From Marinobacter xestospongiae (lineage in GTDB: Bacteria; Pseudomonadota; Gammaproteobacteria; Pseudomonadales; Oleiphilaceae), in NCBI RefSeq assembly GCF_023156385.1, contig NZ_JAKZAK010000023.1, positions 38,781 to 102,780 of the forward strand: a DNA stretch of 64,000 bases, in the 5' to 3' direction. The notes under the pieces were generated by a model, which saw nothing but the letters and a program-made list of their open reading frames with translations, did not search any database and was not told the origin of the DNA. The translations under genes and the position numbers were made by a program. Of the stretch, positions 8,757 to 17,027 are shown in pieces; position 1 is the first letter of the stretch; the number at the start of each line of letters is the position of its first letter.

Positions 8757-9128
8757 TTACCCGAAGTGGAAGAACGCCAGCTTGTTGCCGTCCGGATCGC
8801 GGACATAGGCGCCGTAGAACTTGTCCGGCAGGCGCTGGCCGGGCTCGCCCTCGCAGTTGGCTCCCAGTTTGATGGCCTTCTGGTACAGGTTGTCCACCGC
8901 CTCTTTGGAGCCAGGCTGCAGGGCCACCATATTGCCGTTGCCGGGATGGTTCTGTTCGTTGTCGTAGGGAGTGCATACGGCCAGCATCGGTGCGGACATG
9001 CTCTGACCGATAAAGGCAATGCGGCCCATGTCCAGCAACACTCTGGCGTCCAGGTCGTCCAGCAGGTCTGAATAGAAAGCCTTGGCTTTTTCCATATCGC
9101 TGACGCCAATGGTTACGTATCCGATCAT
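8757..9128 (-). CDS. VOC (glyoxalase/bleomycin-resistance fold) protein
   Basis: 123 aa, a single VOC module of two beta-alpha-beta-beta-beta repeats: GYVTIGVSDMEKAKAFYSDLL at the N-terminus and FYGAYVRDPDGNKLAFFHFG at the end, the latter with the usual metal-ligand region. Members include glyoxalase I, dioxygenases and binding proteins; the role here is unknown. ATG at 9128 with GGAGAG about 5 nt upstream. First gene of a probable two-gene unit with the MOSC gene. Confidence 0.88.
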   Translation of the reverse strand: MIGYVTIGVSDMEKAKAFYSDLLDDLDARVLLDMGRIAFIGQSMSAPMLAVCTPYDNEQNHPGNGNMVALQPGSKEAVDNLYQKAIKLGANCEGEPGQRLPDKFYGAYVRDPDGNKLAFFHFG

Positions 9129-9470
9129 GTTATCTCTCCGTTTTTGTTGAGCCTCTGGCGGCTGTTGGTGAAGCGGCTAACGTTACTGCCACTCTCTCCG
9201 GAGTAGCCACTTCGAATTCAGCGTAGCTTCATCCCGCTCCGGTCTCGAGGGTGGGAACTGACAGTTGTGGGGTGATAAGTGTCACGATCTGGAAGGTATG
9301 GATGTCTGAAGTAGGGGGCTGGTGTGATCCATGGCAGCATCCGGCTCCGGTAATTTCTACATGGCTCTGCTACGATGGCTTGGCAGGGTTCCGGGAGAAT
9401 TATCTTCGGTCCTTTTGGAATAACCAGAGAGCGTTTACTTGTTTCAAAGCATCCCAAAACGGAGGTTGCG
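9129..9470. other. Intergenic region, divergent promoters expected
   Basis: A 342-nt gap between the divergent VOC and lipoprotein genes. I see no small gene with a good ribosome site, no tRNA and no strong palindrome; promoters for both sides must lie here but I cannot place them reliably. Confidence 0.6.
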
Positions 9471-9869
9471 ATGCGATATTCAGGTGTGTGTCTGTTCTTC
9501 GTGATTCTTTCCGGTTGTGGTGGGAGCAGTGATTCCCAGGACAACAATGAACTCGTTCACGGAGATAGTTATGAGCTTGTCTACATTGATGATGGTGCCG
9601 TCCAGTGTGAAAGCGACGGCCTTCCCGCCGAGGACACTGCCCAGCGTATGATCAATAAGGGCATTGATGTCATTGAATCGCAGTGCGCCCGGCTCACCGG
9701 CGTGATGTTCCCCACTGAGTGTGGGGGTGTGGATGGCGGCATTCACGTCCATACCATCCACTCAGAGAATCTTCCCGATGCCCAGAAGCTCGGCTTCGAA
9801 TCGGTGTCGACATTGCCCGAGCATGAAGGCGATTCTGGGTATGCCGTTGTAGAGTGCGCTGGTTGGTAA
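9471..9869 (+). CDS. Small putative lipoprotein, unknown function
   Basis: 132 aa. The ATG at 9471 follows GGAGG (about 6 nt). The N-terminus MRYSGVCLFFVILSGCGGSSD is a lipoprotein signal with lipobox LSGC, so the mature protein would be lipid-anchored at Cys16; the Ser/Ser after Gly-Gly would send it to the outer membrane. The mature part is acidic with several cysteines (VQCESD, ESQCARL, PTECGGV, VVECAGW) that could form disulfides in the periplasm. No family recognised; monocistronic. Confidence 0.72.
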   Translation: MRYSGVCLFFVILSGCGGSSDSQDNNELVHGDSYELVYIDDGAVQCESDGLPAEDTAQRMINKGIDVIESQCARLTGVMFPTECGGVDGGIHVHTIHSENLPDAQKLGFESVSTLPEHEGDSGYAVVECAGW

Positions 9870-10074
9870 GCACTCGACGAGGTAATTCAAAACTCGCCAC
9901 TAAGATTATCGCAGGCATTTACCTGTTCCAGATGCTCTGAATCAAAGAGACCCGGACAGCTTCGCCGGATTCTGCTGTTGTCGTTAATGGTCGTCGTCAC
10001 ACTGTCCAGTAGCTGCTCTCGTTCAGTTGTTGCTAGAGTGTCTCCATAACAGTAATAAAATCAGGAGACTCCAC

Positions 10075-10848
10075 ATGCCTTCCTCCCCGGTAAGGTCCGA
10101 AATCCAGGGCCCCGTCTGTACCATCATTCTGGATCGCCCCGCCAAGCGGAACGCCATTGATCGGCCTACGGCCAATGCCTTACGCGCCGCCTTCGAGCAG
10201 TTTGAGGCGGATGACCAGTTGCTGGTCGCGGTGCTGTGGGGGGCAAACGGCACCTTCTGTTCGGGGGCAGACCTGACCGCCATGTCAGACCCGGAAACCC
10301 GTAATGAGGTGGACGCCGAAGGGCGCGGAGCAGGGCCTCTGGGGCCAACCCGTATGACGCTTAGTAAGCCGGTGATTGCGGCGGTTTCCGGCTACGCGGT
10401 GGCCGGCGGCCTGGAGTTGTCCCTGATGTGTGATCTGCGTGTGGTGGAGGAGACGGCCGTTTTCGGTGTGTTCTGTCGTCGCTGGGGCGTGCCGTTGATC
10501 GATGGCGGCACCGTCCGGCTGCCGAGGCTCATTGGGCAGTCTCGCGCCCTGGATATGATTCTCACCGGCCGACCGGTGCACGCTGATGAGGCTCTGCAGA
10601 TGGGGCTGGCCAATCGGGTAGTTCCCGCAGGGCAGGCAAGGCAGGCGGCGGAAGCCCTTGCTGAACAGATTGCCGATTTCCCACAGCAGTGCCTGAGGGC
10701 GGACCGCGCATCCGCTTACCGGCAGTGGGATCTGGCACTTGAAGATGCACTGCGTCAGGAAGGACGTGGTGGCTACCCGGTGGTGTTTGAGGAAGCGATC
10801 AAGGGTGCTGAGCGATTTGCAAAAGGGGAGGGCCGTCACGGGGCCTAA
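10075..10848 (+). CDS. Enoyl-CoA hydratase/isomerase family protein
   Basis: 257 aa, crotonase fold. VCTIILDRPAKRNAID starts the core; the first oxyanion-hole segment is FCSGADLTAM and the second AVAGGLELSLMCDLRV, where the acidic residue lies in the position used by hydratases. The enzyme would hydrate or isomerise an enoyl-CoA in the cytoplasm; the exact substrate is not evident. ATG at 10075 with AGGAG 8 nt upstream. Followed 62 nt later by a spermidine-synthase-like gene on the same strand. Confidence 0.9.
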   Translation: MPSSPVRSEIQGPVCTIILDRPAKRNAIDRPTANALRAAFEQFEADDQLLVAVLWGANGTFCSGADLTAMSDPETRNEVDAEGRGAGPLGPTRMTLSKPVIAAVSGYAVAGGLELSLMCDLRVVEETAVFGVFCRRWGVPLIDGGTVRLPRLIGQSRALDMILTGRPVHADEALQMGLANRVVPAGQARQAAEALAEQIADFPQQCLRADRASAYRQWDLALEDALRQEGRGGYPVVFEEAIKGAERFAKGEGRHGA

Positions 10849-10910
10849 TCCTGACCCGTCAGCGCTGATCCGGTACCATGGAGGTTCATTCAACCGCACA
10901 AGGATTCTCC

Positions 10911-11645
10911 ATGGGTCTCCTGTTTGAGGAAATCGACTGTCAGCCTTCCCGACTGGGTGACATTTCCCTGCGACGACGTCGCATTCCGGCCCTGGGAGAT
11001 CGGGACATCTATGAGGTGAAACTCGGGGATGAGTTTCTGATGTCCAGTCTGTTTGTTGAAGCCGAGAAGGAGCTGTCCAACCTTGGCCTGGCGGCCCTCG
11101 ATGGCGATCAGTGGAAGGTCGTTGTTGGCGGTCTGGGGCTGGGGTATACCGCTGTGGAAGCGCTACGCAATGATCGGGTTGGCGAGCTGCTGGTGGTGGA
11201 GGCGCTGGACACCGTGATCCACTGGCACCAACAGGAGAAGGTACCGTTGGGGGCCGAGCTCAACCGGGATAAGCGTTGCCGCTATGTTCATGGCAGTTTC
11301 TTCGACCTCGCTGTCTCCCAGGCGGGTTTTGACCCCGACCATCCTGGCAGCCAGTTGGATGCCATCCTGTTGGACATTGATCACTCACCCCGGGCGCTGC
11401 TGAACGATTCCAACGCCAGTTTCTATACCCACGACAGTCTGCAGAAGATGGCCAGCCATTTACGAGCGGGTGGTATTTTTGGTCTGTGGTCCAACGAACC
11501 GCCGGATGAGGCGTTTATGGGCATTCTCCGAGCGCTGTTCACCGACGTGGAGGCGCAGGAGATTGCGTTCTACAACCCGTTCCAGAACCGGGAGGCGTAC
11601 AACACTGTTTACCTGGCACGAAAGACCGCGGGTTCGGCGCACTAA
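10911..11645 (+). CDS. Spermidine-synthase-like protein (Rossmann methyltransferase fold)
   Basis: 244 aa from ATG 10911. The fold is shown by VVVGGLGLGYTAVEALR (nucleotide-binding loop, about residues 69-85), ELLVVEALDTVIHWH (acidic residue after strand 2) and AILLDIDHSPRALL. This combination is typical of the spermine/spermidine synthase superfamily, but the aminopropyl-acceptor residues cannot be confirmed, so a SAM-dependent transferase of unknown substrate is the safer reading. An upstream in-frame ATG at 10878 exists but AAGGA precedes 10911. Confidence 0.8.
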   Translation: MGLLFEEIDCQPSRLGDISLRRRRIPALGDRDIYEVKLGDEFLMSSLFVEAEKELSNLGLAALDGDQWKVVVGGLGLGYTAVEALRNDRVGELLVVEALDTVIHWHQQEKVPLGAELNRDKRCRYVHGSFFDLAVSQAGFDPDHPGSQLDAILLDIDHSPRALLNDSNASFYTHDSLQKMASHLRAGGIFGLWSNEPPDEAFMGILRALFTDVEAQEIAFYNPFQNREAYNTVYLARKTAGSAH

Positions 11646-11706
11646 AGCCTCGGGAAGGCCTTTGCGTTAGACTCCCCACCACACTCAGCAGCAAAGCAGA
11701 CCCACC

Positions 11707-12096
11707 ATGAGTAACAACCCGTTGGAACAGATCCTGGCGATGGATGGCGAGGAGCGATACGACTTTTTTCTGGATCAGGTCGTCGAGGAACGCGAGATCT
11801 GGATTCTGGTCAACGACGACCACCAATTCCTGAAGATCGTGGCGGAGGAGGACGGCGTGGCCTACCTGCCGGTCTGGCCGGCTGAGGCGTTTGCCAGCGA
11901 CTACGCCAAAGGCTCAGACAATCTGTCTCCCAAAGCCATTTCGCTACCGGACTTCTTCCGGAAATGGGTACCGGGACTCAGCAAGGACGGCCTTGAGGTC
12001 GGTGTGTTCCCCGGTGCCGACAGCGAACTGTGGATCACCGGACCACAGGATCTGAAGGACGATCTGCAGGAAGTGTTGTCGAACACCGGGTTTTGA
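11707..12096 (+). CDS. DUF2750 family protein
   Basis: 129-aa acidic soluble protein. The opening MDGEERYDFFLDQVVEERE followed by WILVNDDHQF and VAYLPVWPAEAFA fits DUF2750, a small family often seen in gammaproteobacteria without known activity. It follows the spermidine-synthase-like gene by 61 nt on the same strand and converges with the AAA ATPase gene. Confidence 0.82.
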   Translation: MSNNPLEQILAMDGEERYDFFLDQVVEEREIWILVNDDHQFLKIVAEEDGVAYLPVWPAEAFASDYAKGSDNLSPKAISLPDFFRKWVPGLSKDGLEVGVFPGADSELWITGPQDLKDDLQEVLSNTGF

Positions 12097-12161
12097 GCCT
12101 TCTCTGAGCGTCCGCCGGCGATCCGGAAGACAGGGTTTCAGGGCGTTGCTGGTGATGGGAC

Positions 12162-13343
12162 TCAATCGGCCCAATGCCAGGGTGGTGCATCCAGCAGGCC
12201 CTGATCCACGATGACGGTTTCCCCGAGGTCTTTATTAAGGGCGATGGAGTTGCAGTCGTTGTTTGCTTCCAGGGTCGCTACCAGGCGTGGTGCGTGTGAC
12301 ACCACCCAGACCTTGGTTTCCCGGGCCGCGCGGATGATCAGTCGCCCCAGCGCCGGGAGCAGGTCGGGATGCAGACTGGTTTCCGGCTCATTCAGCACCA
12401 GCAGGGACGGTGGCCGGGGGGTCAGCAGAGCGGCCACCAGCAACAGGTAACGCAGAGTGCCGTCCGACAGCTCCGCCTGATTCAGTGGTCGCAGCAGGCC
12501 GTGCTGAAGAAACTGCAGTACAAAGCGGTTGCCGGCATCGGCCTCAAAGCCAATGGTGGCGCCCGGGAAGGCGTCTTCGATCGCGTCGTACAGGGCCTCC
12601 CGGTCGCCAATTTCGTGGATGGTCCGGAGCGCGGCTACCAGACTGTGGCCATCGTGGTCCAACACCGGTGTGCGTGTGCCGATTTGAGGGGTACGGATGA
12701 TGGACTGGGGATCGGTACGGAACTGGTCATAGAAACGCCAGTTACGGATGGTTTGGCGCACGGCGTAGACCTCGGGTACAGCCACCGGGTCGCTGATCTC
12801 ATTCAGTATGCTGTCGTGACTGCTGATATGGGCGTTGTAGACTTCCCACGAACGACCGGAGCGCACCTTCACGACCGGTCCCACCCGGTCGATAAGGCAA
12901 CTGCTGGGCCGGCAGACGTCGCCTACCCAGATGCACTCGCGCTTGATTTCCGGATCGAACTGGAACATCGACGGTTCTTGATAGCCGGCAAACCCCTGGG
13001 GCGAGGGCATGCCCAGCGAGATTGCATAACCAAACTCTTCACCGGCGAATCCAAGTCTGAGACGGGTTTGCTTCTTTTTTGCGGTCCCCTGGACGGGGGC
13101 CCGACCGCTTCTCATATCCGACGTCAACGTCTCTGGCCCGGCCCAGAAGGTGTAATCGAGACCGCCCTCCCGGGCAATGGATGAGATCAGGTTGCCCTTT
13201 GCAGCCTCCGCCAGCAGTCGCAGGGCTTTATAGAGATTGGACTTGCCACAACCATTGGGTCCGGTGACGATGTTGAGGTTGGCAAGCGGTGAGACAACCT
13301 CTTTCAGGCTGCGATAGTTCGATACGGCGAAGGCGTTGATCAT
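12162..13343 (-). CDS. AAA/SMC-like ATPase (RecF/OLD-like predicted ATPase)
   Basis: 393 aa. Walker A is GPNGCGKSN (residues 28-36) right after an N-terminal beta-sheet VSNYRSLKEVVSPL, as in RecF/OLD-type ATPases. Near the C-terminus come a signature-like LSDGTLRYL, the Walker B region LLVLNEPETSLHP and an H-loop VVSHAPRL. Walker B reads LNEPE where family members normally have LDEPE, an Asp-to-Asn change worth noting. No TOPRIM nuclease domain or partner gene is seen, so a defence role (as in OLD/Gabija) is not supported; standalone versions are common and uncharacterised. Confidence 0.85.
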   Translation of the reverse strand: MINAFAVSNYRSLKEVVSPLANLNIVTGPNGCGKSNLYKALRLLAEAAKGNLISSIAREGGLDYTFWAGPETLTSDMRSGRAPVQGTAKKKQTRLRLGFAGEEFGYAISLGMPSPQGFAGYQEPSMFQFDPEIKRECIWVGDVCRPSSCLIDRVGPVVKVRSGRSWEVYNAHISSHDSILNEISDPVAVPEVYAVRQTIRNWRFYDQFRTDPQSIIRTPQIGTRTPVLDHDGHSLVAALRTIHEIGDREALYDAIEDAFPGATIGFEADAGNRFVLQFLQHGLLRPLNQAELSDGTLRYLLLVAALLTPRPPSLLVLNEPETSLHPDLLPALGRLIIRAARETKVWVVSHAPRLVATLEANNDCNSIALNKDLGETVIVDQGLLDAPPWHWAD

Positions 13344-13568
13344 GGCGCAGGGTCGTTGAGTCAGCGGTCAGGGGAATGGGCAGTGTAACCATAGATGCCT
13401 TGGCAATCGACGACAGTGCCTGACGCCGTAGTATCATCGGCCACGCACTGCTATCGCTCATCCGCAGCGATGACCTCCCCACTTTAGCGCCGCCTAAGCA
13501 AACCGCCCTGCCGGTGATCTATATATAACGTTATGTATTTGTTGGCTTTATGTCTTTTTTCTGGGAGG

Positions 13569-13583
13569 CGGCATAATTATTGC
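13569..13583 (+). promoter_or_regulatory. Candidate sigma-54 (-24/-12) promoter of the FNT-kinase-cynS operon
   Basis: CGGCATAATTATTGC: GG at 13570-13571 and GC at 13582-13583 separated by exactly 10 nt, with TTGC at -12, as in the TGGCAC-N5-TTGC consensus. Transcription would start near 13595, leaving a 185-nt leader. A 6-bp inverted repeat (ATCGCT/AGCGAT, 13453-13471) about 110 nt upstream could be an activator site but does not match the NtrC consensus. RpoN control fits a nitrogen-source operon. Confidence 0.6.
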
Positions 13584-13605
13584 CGAAGACCTGAGGAGTA
13601 CAAGA

Positions 13606-13630
13606 CATAAAGCTGCTTTCAAGCTTTATG
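13606..13630 (+). promoter_or_regulatory. Leader hairpin upstream of the attenuator
   Basis: A perfect 9-bp stem (CATAAAGCT with AGCTTTATG) around a 7-nt loop GCTTTCA, starting about 11 nt after the predicted transcription start. Its position before an intrinsic terminator is where regulator-binding hairpins of nitrate-responsive leaders lie. The loop is not a clean ANTAR-type hexaloop, so the binding protein is open. Confidence 0.5.
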
Positions 13631-13648
13631 GTGAAACATCACAAGGCA

Positions 13649-13699
13649 ACGGCGCCTTCTCTGTCCTGGTTTCCAGGGTGGGGGAGGCGCCGTTTTTTT
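13649..13699 (+). terminator. Strong intrinsic terminator inside the operon leader
   Basis: Arms 13649-13669 and 13673-13693 pair over 21 bp (9 perfect GC-rich pairs, a G-U-rich middle, then CCTGG/CCAGG) around a UUU loop, followed by seven U at 13693-13699. It lies between the candidate promoter and the FNT start codon at 13780, so default transcription should stop before the structural genes: an attenuator that needs antitermination. Confidence 0.82.
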
Positions 13700-13779
13700 G
13701 TGCCCAGAACCCGTTAGAGGGTTTTTTCAGCCGGTGCGTGCGTGTTGAGAGGCCCCAATTCAGAAAGAGGAAAAGACGG

Positions 13780-14616
13780 ATGTCCTACTTAGCTCCCTCC
13801 GAGTTCGTCACCAAAATGGTGGATGCCGGTGAATCCAAGATTCACATGTCCACCCGCGACACCCTGATCCGCGCCTATATGGCCGGCGCGATCCTGGCCC
13901 TGGCGGCAGTATTCGCGGTTACCGTGGCCGTCCAGACCGGGGTGTTCCTGATTGGGGCGATACTGTTTCCGGTCGGGTTCTGCATGCTTTACCTGATGGG
14001 CTTTGATCTGCTGACCGGAGTGTTCATGCTGACACCCCTGGCGCTGCTGGACCGACGCCCCGGCGTTACCCCCGGCGCGATTCTGAGAAACTGGGGGCTG
14101 GTGTTCGTCGGCAACTTTGCGGGTGCATTGACGGTCGCCTTCATGATGGCCTTTGTGTTCACCTATGGTTTCAACACCGAGCCGGGTGCGGTCGGTGCCA
14201 AGATCGCCAGTGTGGGAGAGGATCGGACCCTGGGCTACGCCGAGTATGGGGCGGCAGGTTGGGCCACCATTTTCATCCGGGGCATGCTGTGTAACTGGAT
14301 GGTGTCCATGGGGGTGGTTGGCGCGATGATCTCAACCAACGTCGCTGGCAAGGTGATCGCCATGTGGATGCCGATCATGCTGTTCTTCTTCATGGGCTTT
14401 GAGCACTCGGTGGTGAACATGTTCCTGTTCCCATCGGCGATGATCATGGGCGGTGAGTTCTCCGTCATGGATTACATGATCTGGAACGAAATTCCCACTG
14501 CGCTGGGTAACCTGGTGGGCGGCCTGGCGTTCACCGGCCTGACGCTCTACACCACCCACGTCCGCACCGCCAAACGTAAGGCCGCCGTAGCGCCGATTGA
14601 TCGCGCGGCCGCCTGA
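13780..14616 (+). CDS. Formate/nitrite transporter (FNT) family channel
   Basis: 278-aa inner-membrane protein with six hydrophobic helices. Family marks: LMGFDLLTGVFML (omega-loop region), MLCNWMVSMG, and the central pore histidine in MGFEHSVVNMF, which falls at residue 209 just as in FocA. FNT channels move formate, nitrite, hydrosulfide or similar small monovalent anions. The ATG at 13780 follows AAAGAGGA. The gene opens a three-gene unit: its TGA overlaps the ATG of the phosphatase-kinase (TGATG), and cyanase follows. Nitrite is the usual cargo in such settings; cyanate is a possible alternative here. Confidence 0.9.
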   Translation: MSYLAPSEFVTKMVDAGESKIHMSTRDTLIRAYMAGAILALAAVFAVTVAVQTGVFLIGAILFPVGFCMLYLMGFDLLTGVFMLTPLALLDRRPGVTPGAILRNWGLVFVGNFAGALTVAFMMAFVFTYGFNTEPGAVGAKIASVGEDRTLGYAEYGAAGWATIFIRGMLCNWMVSMGVVGAMISTNVAGKVIAMWMPIMLFFFMGFEHSVVNMFLFPSAMIMGGEFSVMDYMIWNEIPTALGNLVGGLAFTGLTLYTTHVRTAKRKAAVAPIDRAAA

Positions 14617-16391
14617 TGTCGATGGCAACAGACTCCGGGATGCAGGTGGCCGGGCCCCGTGAGGGGCTCACGGCCCCTGGACTCAGGGTCTCTGTGGGGC
14701 AGTACTCCGACCGGGGCCAGAAGCCCTGCAATCAGGACTTTGCTGGCTACCGGTTGCCTCCGGAGCCCAGGCTCAGTCTCAAGGGCCTGGCGTTTGCGAT
14801 GGCTGATGGCGTCAGTTCCAGCGACGTCAGCCAGATTGCCAGTGAAACGGCGGTCACCAGCTTTCTGGACGACTATTTCTGTACCTCCGAGGCCTGGAGT
14901 GTCAGGAGCGCGGCGGAGAAAGTGCTGGCCGCGACCAATGCCTGGCTGTATGGCCAGAATCGCAGAGGGCCGTACCGCTATGAACGGCACAAAGGGTATG
15001 TCTGTACCCTCAGTGCGTTGGTGTTGAAGGCCGCAACCGCCCACCTGGTCCATGTCGGGGATACCCGGATTTATCGCCTGCGGGAGGTCGGCCTGGAACA
15101 GCTCACCCACGACCACCGCCTGTGGATGGATCATGGCCGCAGCTGCCTGAGCCGGGCACTGGGGGCCGAAGCACTGGTCGAGATCGATTACCAGGCCCTG
15201 CCGCTGAAGGTGGGTGATACGTTCATTCTGGCGACCGACGGCGTGTATGAGCATATCCCGACCGGAGAACTGGTTGCGTGCATTCAAAGCCAGCAGGCGG
15301 ATCTCGACAACGCCGCCCGGTGTCTGGTCCGGGAGGCCCTGACGCGCGGCAGTGACGACAACCTCAGCATCCAGATCATCCGGATTGACGCGTTCCCGAA
15401 GCACCCGGCCCTGCCTCTGCAGCAGGAGCTCGATCGTCTGCCTTTGCCGCCTCTGCTGGAACCCGGGCAATCGCTGGATGGCTATACCGTTGTGCGGGCG
15501 CTGCACGCCAGCAGTCGCAGCCATGTTTATCTTGCGGTGGATGAAGTCTCCGGGTGCCAGTTGGTGCTGAAGCTGCCTTCGACGGATCTGCGGGATGAGG
15601 ACGGCTATCTGGAACGTCTGCTGATGGAAGAGTGGATCGCCCGTCGGATCAACGGTGGCCATGTTGTTAAAGCCGCCCCCCGCAGTCGGGAGCGCAATTA
15701 CCTCTATACCGTCTCAGAGTATGTCGAGGGTCAGACACTGGCCCAGTGGCTGAAAGACCACCCGAAGCCGGAACTGGAGACGGTTCGCAACCTGCTGGAA
15801 CAGGTTGCCAAAGGGCTCTACTCCCTGCACCGGATGGAGATACTGCATCAGGATATCCGTCCCGAGAACCTGATGATCGACACCCGGGGCACGGTAAAGA
15901 TCCTGGACTTCGGCTCGGCCCGCGTCGCCGGTATCGCGGAGGCCTCTGCGATGAGCAGTCGCAGCGACCGGCCAGGCACCGCCCTGTACATGGCGCCGGA
16001 ATACTTTCTGGGTGAGGTGGGCACGACCCGTTCCGATCTCTACTCATTGGGTGTGCTGGCCTATCACCTGCTGAGTGGCCGCTTCCCCTACGGCAACCAG
16101 GTGGCCAGAACCCGGACCGCCGCTGACCAACGCCGGTTGGGCTATCGCTCGGTACTGGATGATGAGCGCGCCATTCCGGTATGGGTCGACGAAACCCTCA
16201 GAAGAGCCGTTCATCCCAACCCGGATCGCCGCTATCAGGAACTGTCCGAATTTATCCATGACCTGCGCTCACCCAACAGCGCCTACCTCAACAAGACCCG
16301 ACCGCCACTGATTGAACGCCATCCGGTGCGGTTCTGGCAGGGCGTGGCTGCGGTGCTTGCCATTGTGGTGGTGCTGTTGCTCAACCAGTGA
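14616..16391 (+). CDS. Bifunctional PP2C phosphatase / Ser-Thr protein kinase
   Basis: 591 aa, two enzymes in one chain. The N-terminal PP2C domain (about 25-265) has SDRGQKPCNQD, MADGVSSSD, VHVGDTRIYRL, LATDGVYEHI and the metal-binding SDDNLSI. The kinase domain (about 285-560) has the VLKL lysine, HQDIRPENLMI catalytic loop, ILDFGSARV and the APEYFLGE/SDLYSLGVLAYHLLSG segments. The glycine-rich loop is poor (RALHASSRSHVY). A single C-terminal helix (WQGVAAVLAIVVVLLLNQ) anchors it so both domains face the cytoplasm. Its start overlaps the FNT stop by one base, implying translational coupling. Such fusions recur beside nitrite/nitrate uptake genes; the target is unknown but the channel is the obvious candidate. 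Confidence 0.9.
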   Translation: MSMATDSGMQVAGPREGLTAPGLRVSVGQYSDRGQKPCNQDFAGYRLPPEPRLSLKGLAFAMADGVSSSDVSQIASETAVTSFLDDYFCTSEAWSVRSAAEKVLAATNAWLYGQNRRGPYRYERHKGYVCTLSALVLKAATAHLVHVGDTRIYRLREVGLEQLTHDHRLWMDHGRSCLSRALGAEALVEIDYQALPLKVGDTFILATDGVYEHIPTGELVACIQSQQADLDNAARCLVREALTRGSDDNLSIQIIRIDAFPKHPALPLQQELDRLPLPPLLEPGQSLDGYTVVRALHASSRSHVYLAVDEVSGCQLVLKLPSTDLRDEDGYLERLLMEEWIARRINGGHVVKAAPRSRERNYLYTVSEYVEGQTLAQWLKDHPKPELETVRNLLEQVAKGLYSLHRMEILHQDIRPENLMIDTRGTVKILDFGSARVAGIAEASAMSSRSDRPGTALYMAPEYFLGEVGTTRSDLYSLGVLAYHLLSGRFPYGNQVARTRTAADQRRLGYRSVLDDERAIPVWVDETLRRAVHPNPDRRYQELSEFIHDLRSPNSAYLNKTRPPLIERHPVRFWQGVAAVLAIVVVLLLNQ

Positions 16392-16421
16392 AAATCGAAC
16401 TGAAAGGAAGAGGAACCGATC

Positions 16422-16871
16422 ATGATTCATAACCGGGAAGACGTGACCCAACGGATCGTTGCCACCAAGGTGGCCAAGGGCCTCAAGTGGAAAGACGTGG
16501 CCGCTGAAATCGGCATGTCCAAAGAGTGGACCACCGCAGCGTGTCTGGGGCAGATGAGTTTCAACAAGGCCCAGGCCGAAACTGTCGGACGGATATTTGA
16601 GCTGCCGGATGAGGCCGTCGCCTGGCTGCAGATTCCGCCCTACAAGGGCTCATTGCCATCGGGTATCCCGACGGACCCGCTGATCTACCGTTGGTATGAG
16701 GTTGTCAGTGTTTTCGGCACAACGATCAAGGAACTGATACATGAAGAATTTGGCGATGGCATTATGAGCGCCATCGACTTTTCTTTTGATGTCCAGCGTG
16801 AAGAGGACCCAAAAGGGGATCGGGTCAACGTCGTGCTGTCCGGGAAGTTCTTGCCCTACAAAAACTTCTGA
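16422..16871 (+). CDS. cynS: Cyanate hydratase (cyanase)
   Basis: 149 aa. The enzyme converts cyanate and bicarbonate to carbamate, which decays to ammonia and CO2, supplying nitrogen and detoxifying cyanate. The helical N-terminal domain (EIGMSKEWTTAACLGQMSF) precedes the catalytic C-terminal part, with Arg90 and Glu93 in IYRWYEV and Ser116 in GDGIMSAIDF, matching the E. coli triad Arg96/Glu99/Ser122. A GGAAGAGG ribosome site precedes the ATG. It sits 30 nt after the phosphatase-kinase gene in the same operon. No carbonic anhydrase (cynT) or cynR neighbour is present. Confidence 0.96.
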   Translation: MIHNREDVTQRIVATKVAKGLKWKDVAAEIGMSKEWTTAACLGQMSFNKAQAETVGRIFELPDEAVAWLQIPPYKGSLPSGIPTDPLIYRWYEVVSVFGTTIKELIHEEFGDGIMSAIDFSFDVQREEDPKGDRVNVVLSGKFLPYKNF

Positions 16872-16896
16872 CGGCCAGAGGTGATCCGGAGTTGAT

Positions 16897-16916
16897 CAGA
16901 GGCTCCCTTGCCTCTG
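16897..16916 (+). terminator. Weak hairpin after cynS
   Basis: CAGAGGC and GCCTCTG pair perfectly around a 6-nt loop, 26 nt beyond the cynS stop. No U-run follows, so it is only a possible end of the operon transcript. Confidence 0.35.
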
Positions 16917-17027
16917 CGACACTGGACAAACCGCATTCCCCATGCAGTAATGCCGGCTGATGCCACAAGTGCTCCCCGCAACAAGTTGGGCGAGCTGGCG
17001 TTCAGAGTCTGCAAGAGGAAGGGAAGA

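Noticed and set aside
12162..13343. OLD/Gabija-type defence system
   Set aside because: The ATPase lacks a TOPRIM nuclease domain and has no helicase partner next to it.
13606..13648. Classical two-hexaloop ANTAR motif in the nitrogen leader
   Set aside because: First stem has a 7-nt loop and the next possible stem (GTG/CAC) is only 3 bp; the hexaloop A1/G4 rule is not met, so I kept only the hairpin and terminator.
14547..15662. Long open frame (371 codons) antisense to the phosphatase-kinase gene
   Set aside because: High-GC codon bias keeps the opposite strand open; no ribosome site, Gln/Arg-rich nonsense composition, and the sense frame has full domain support.
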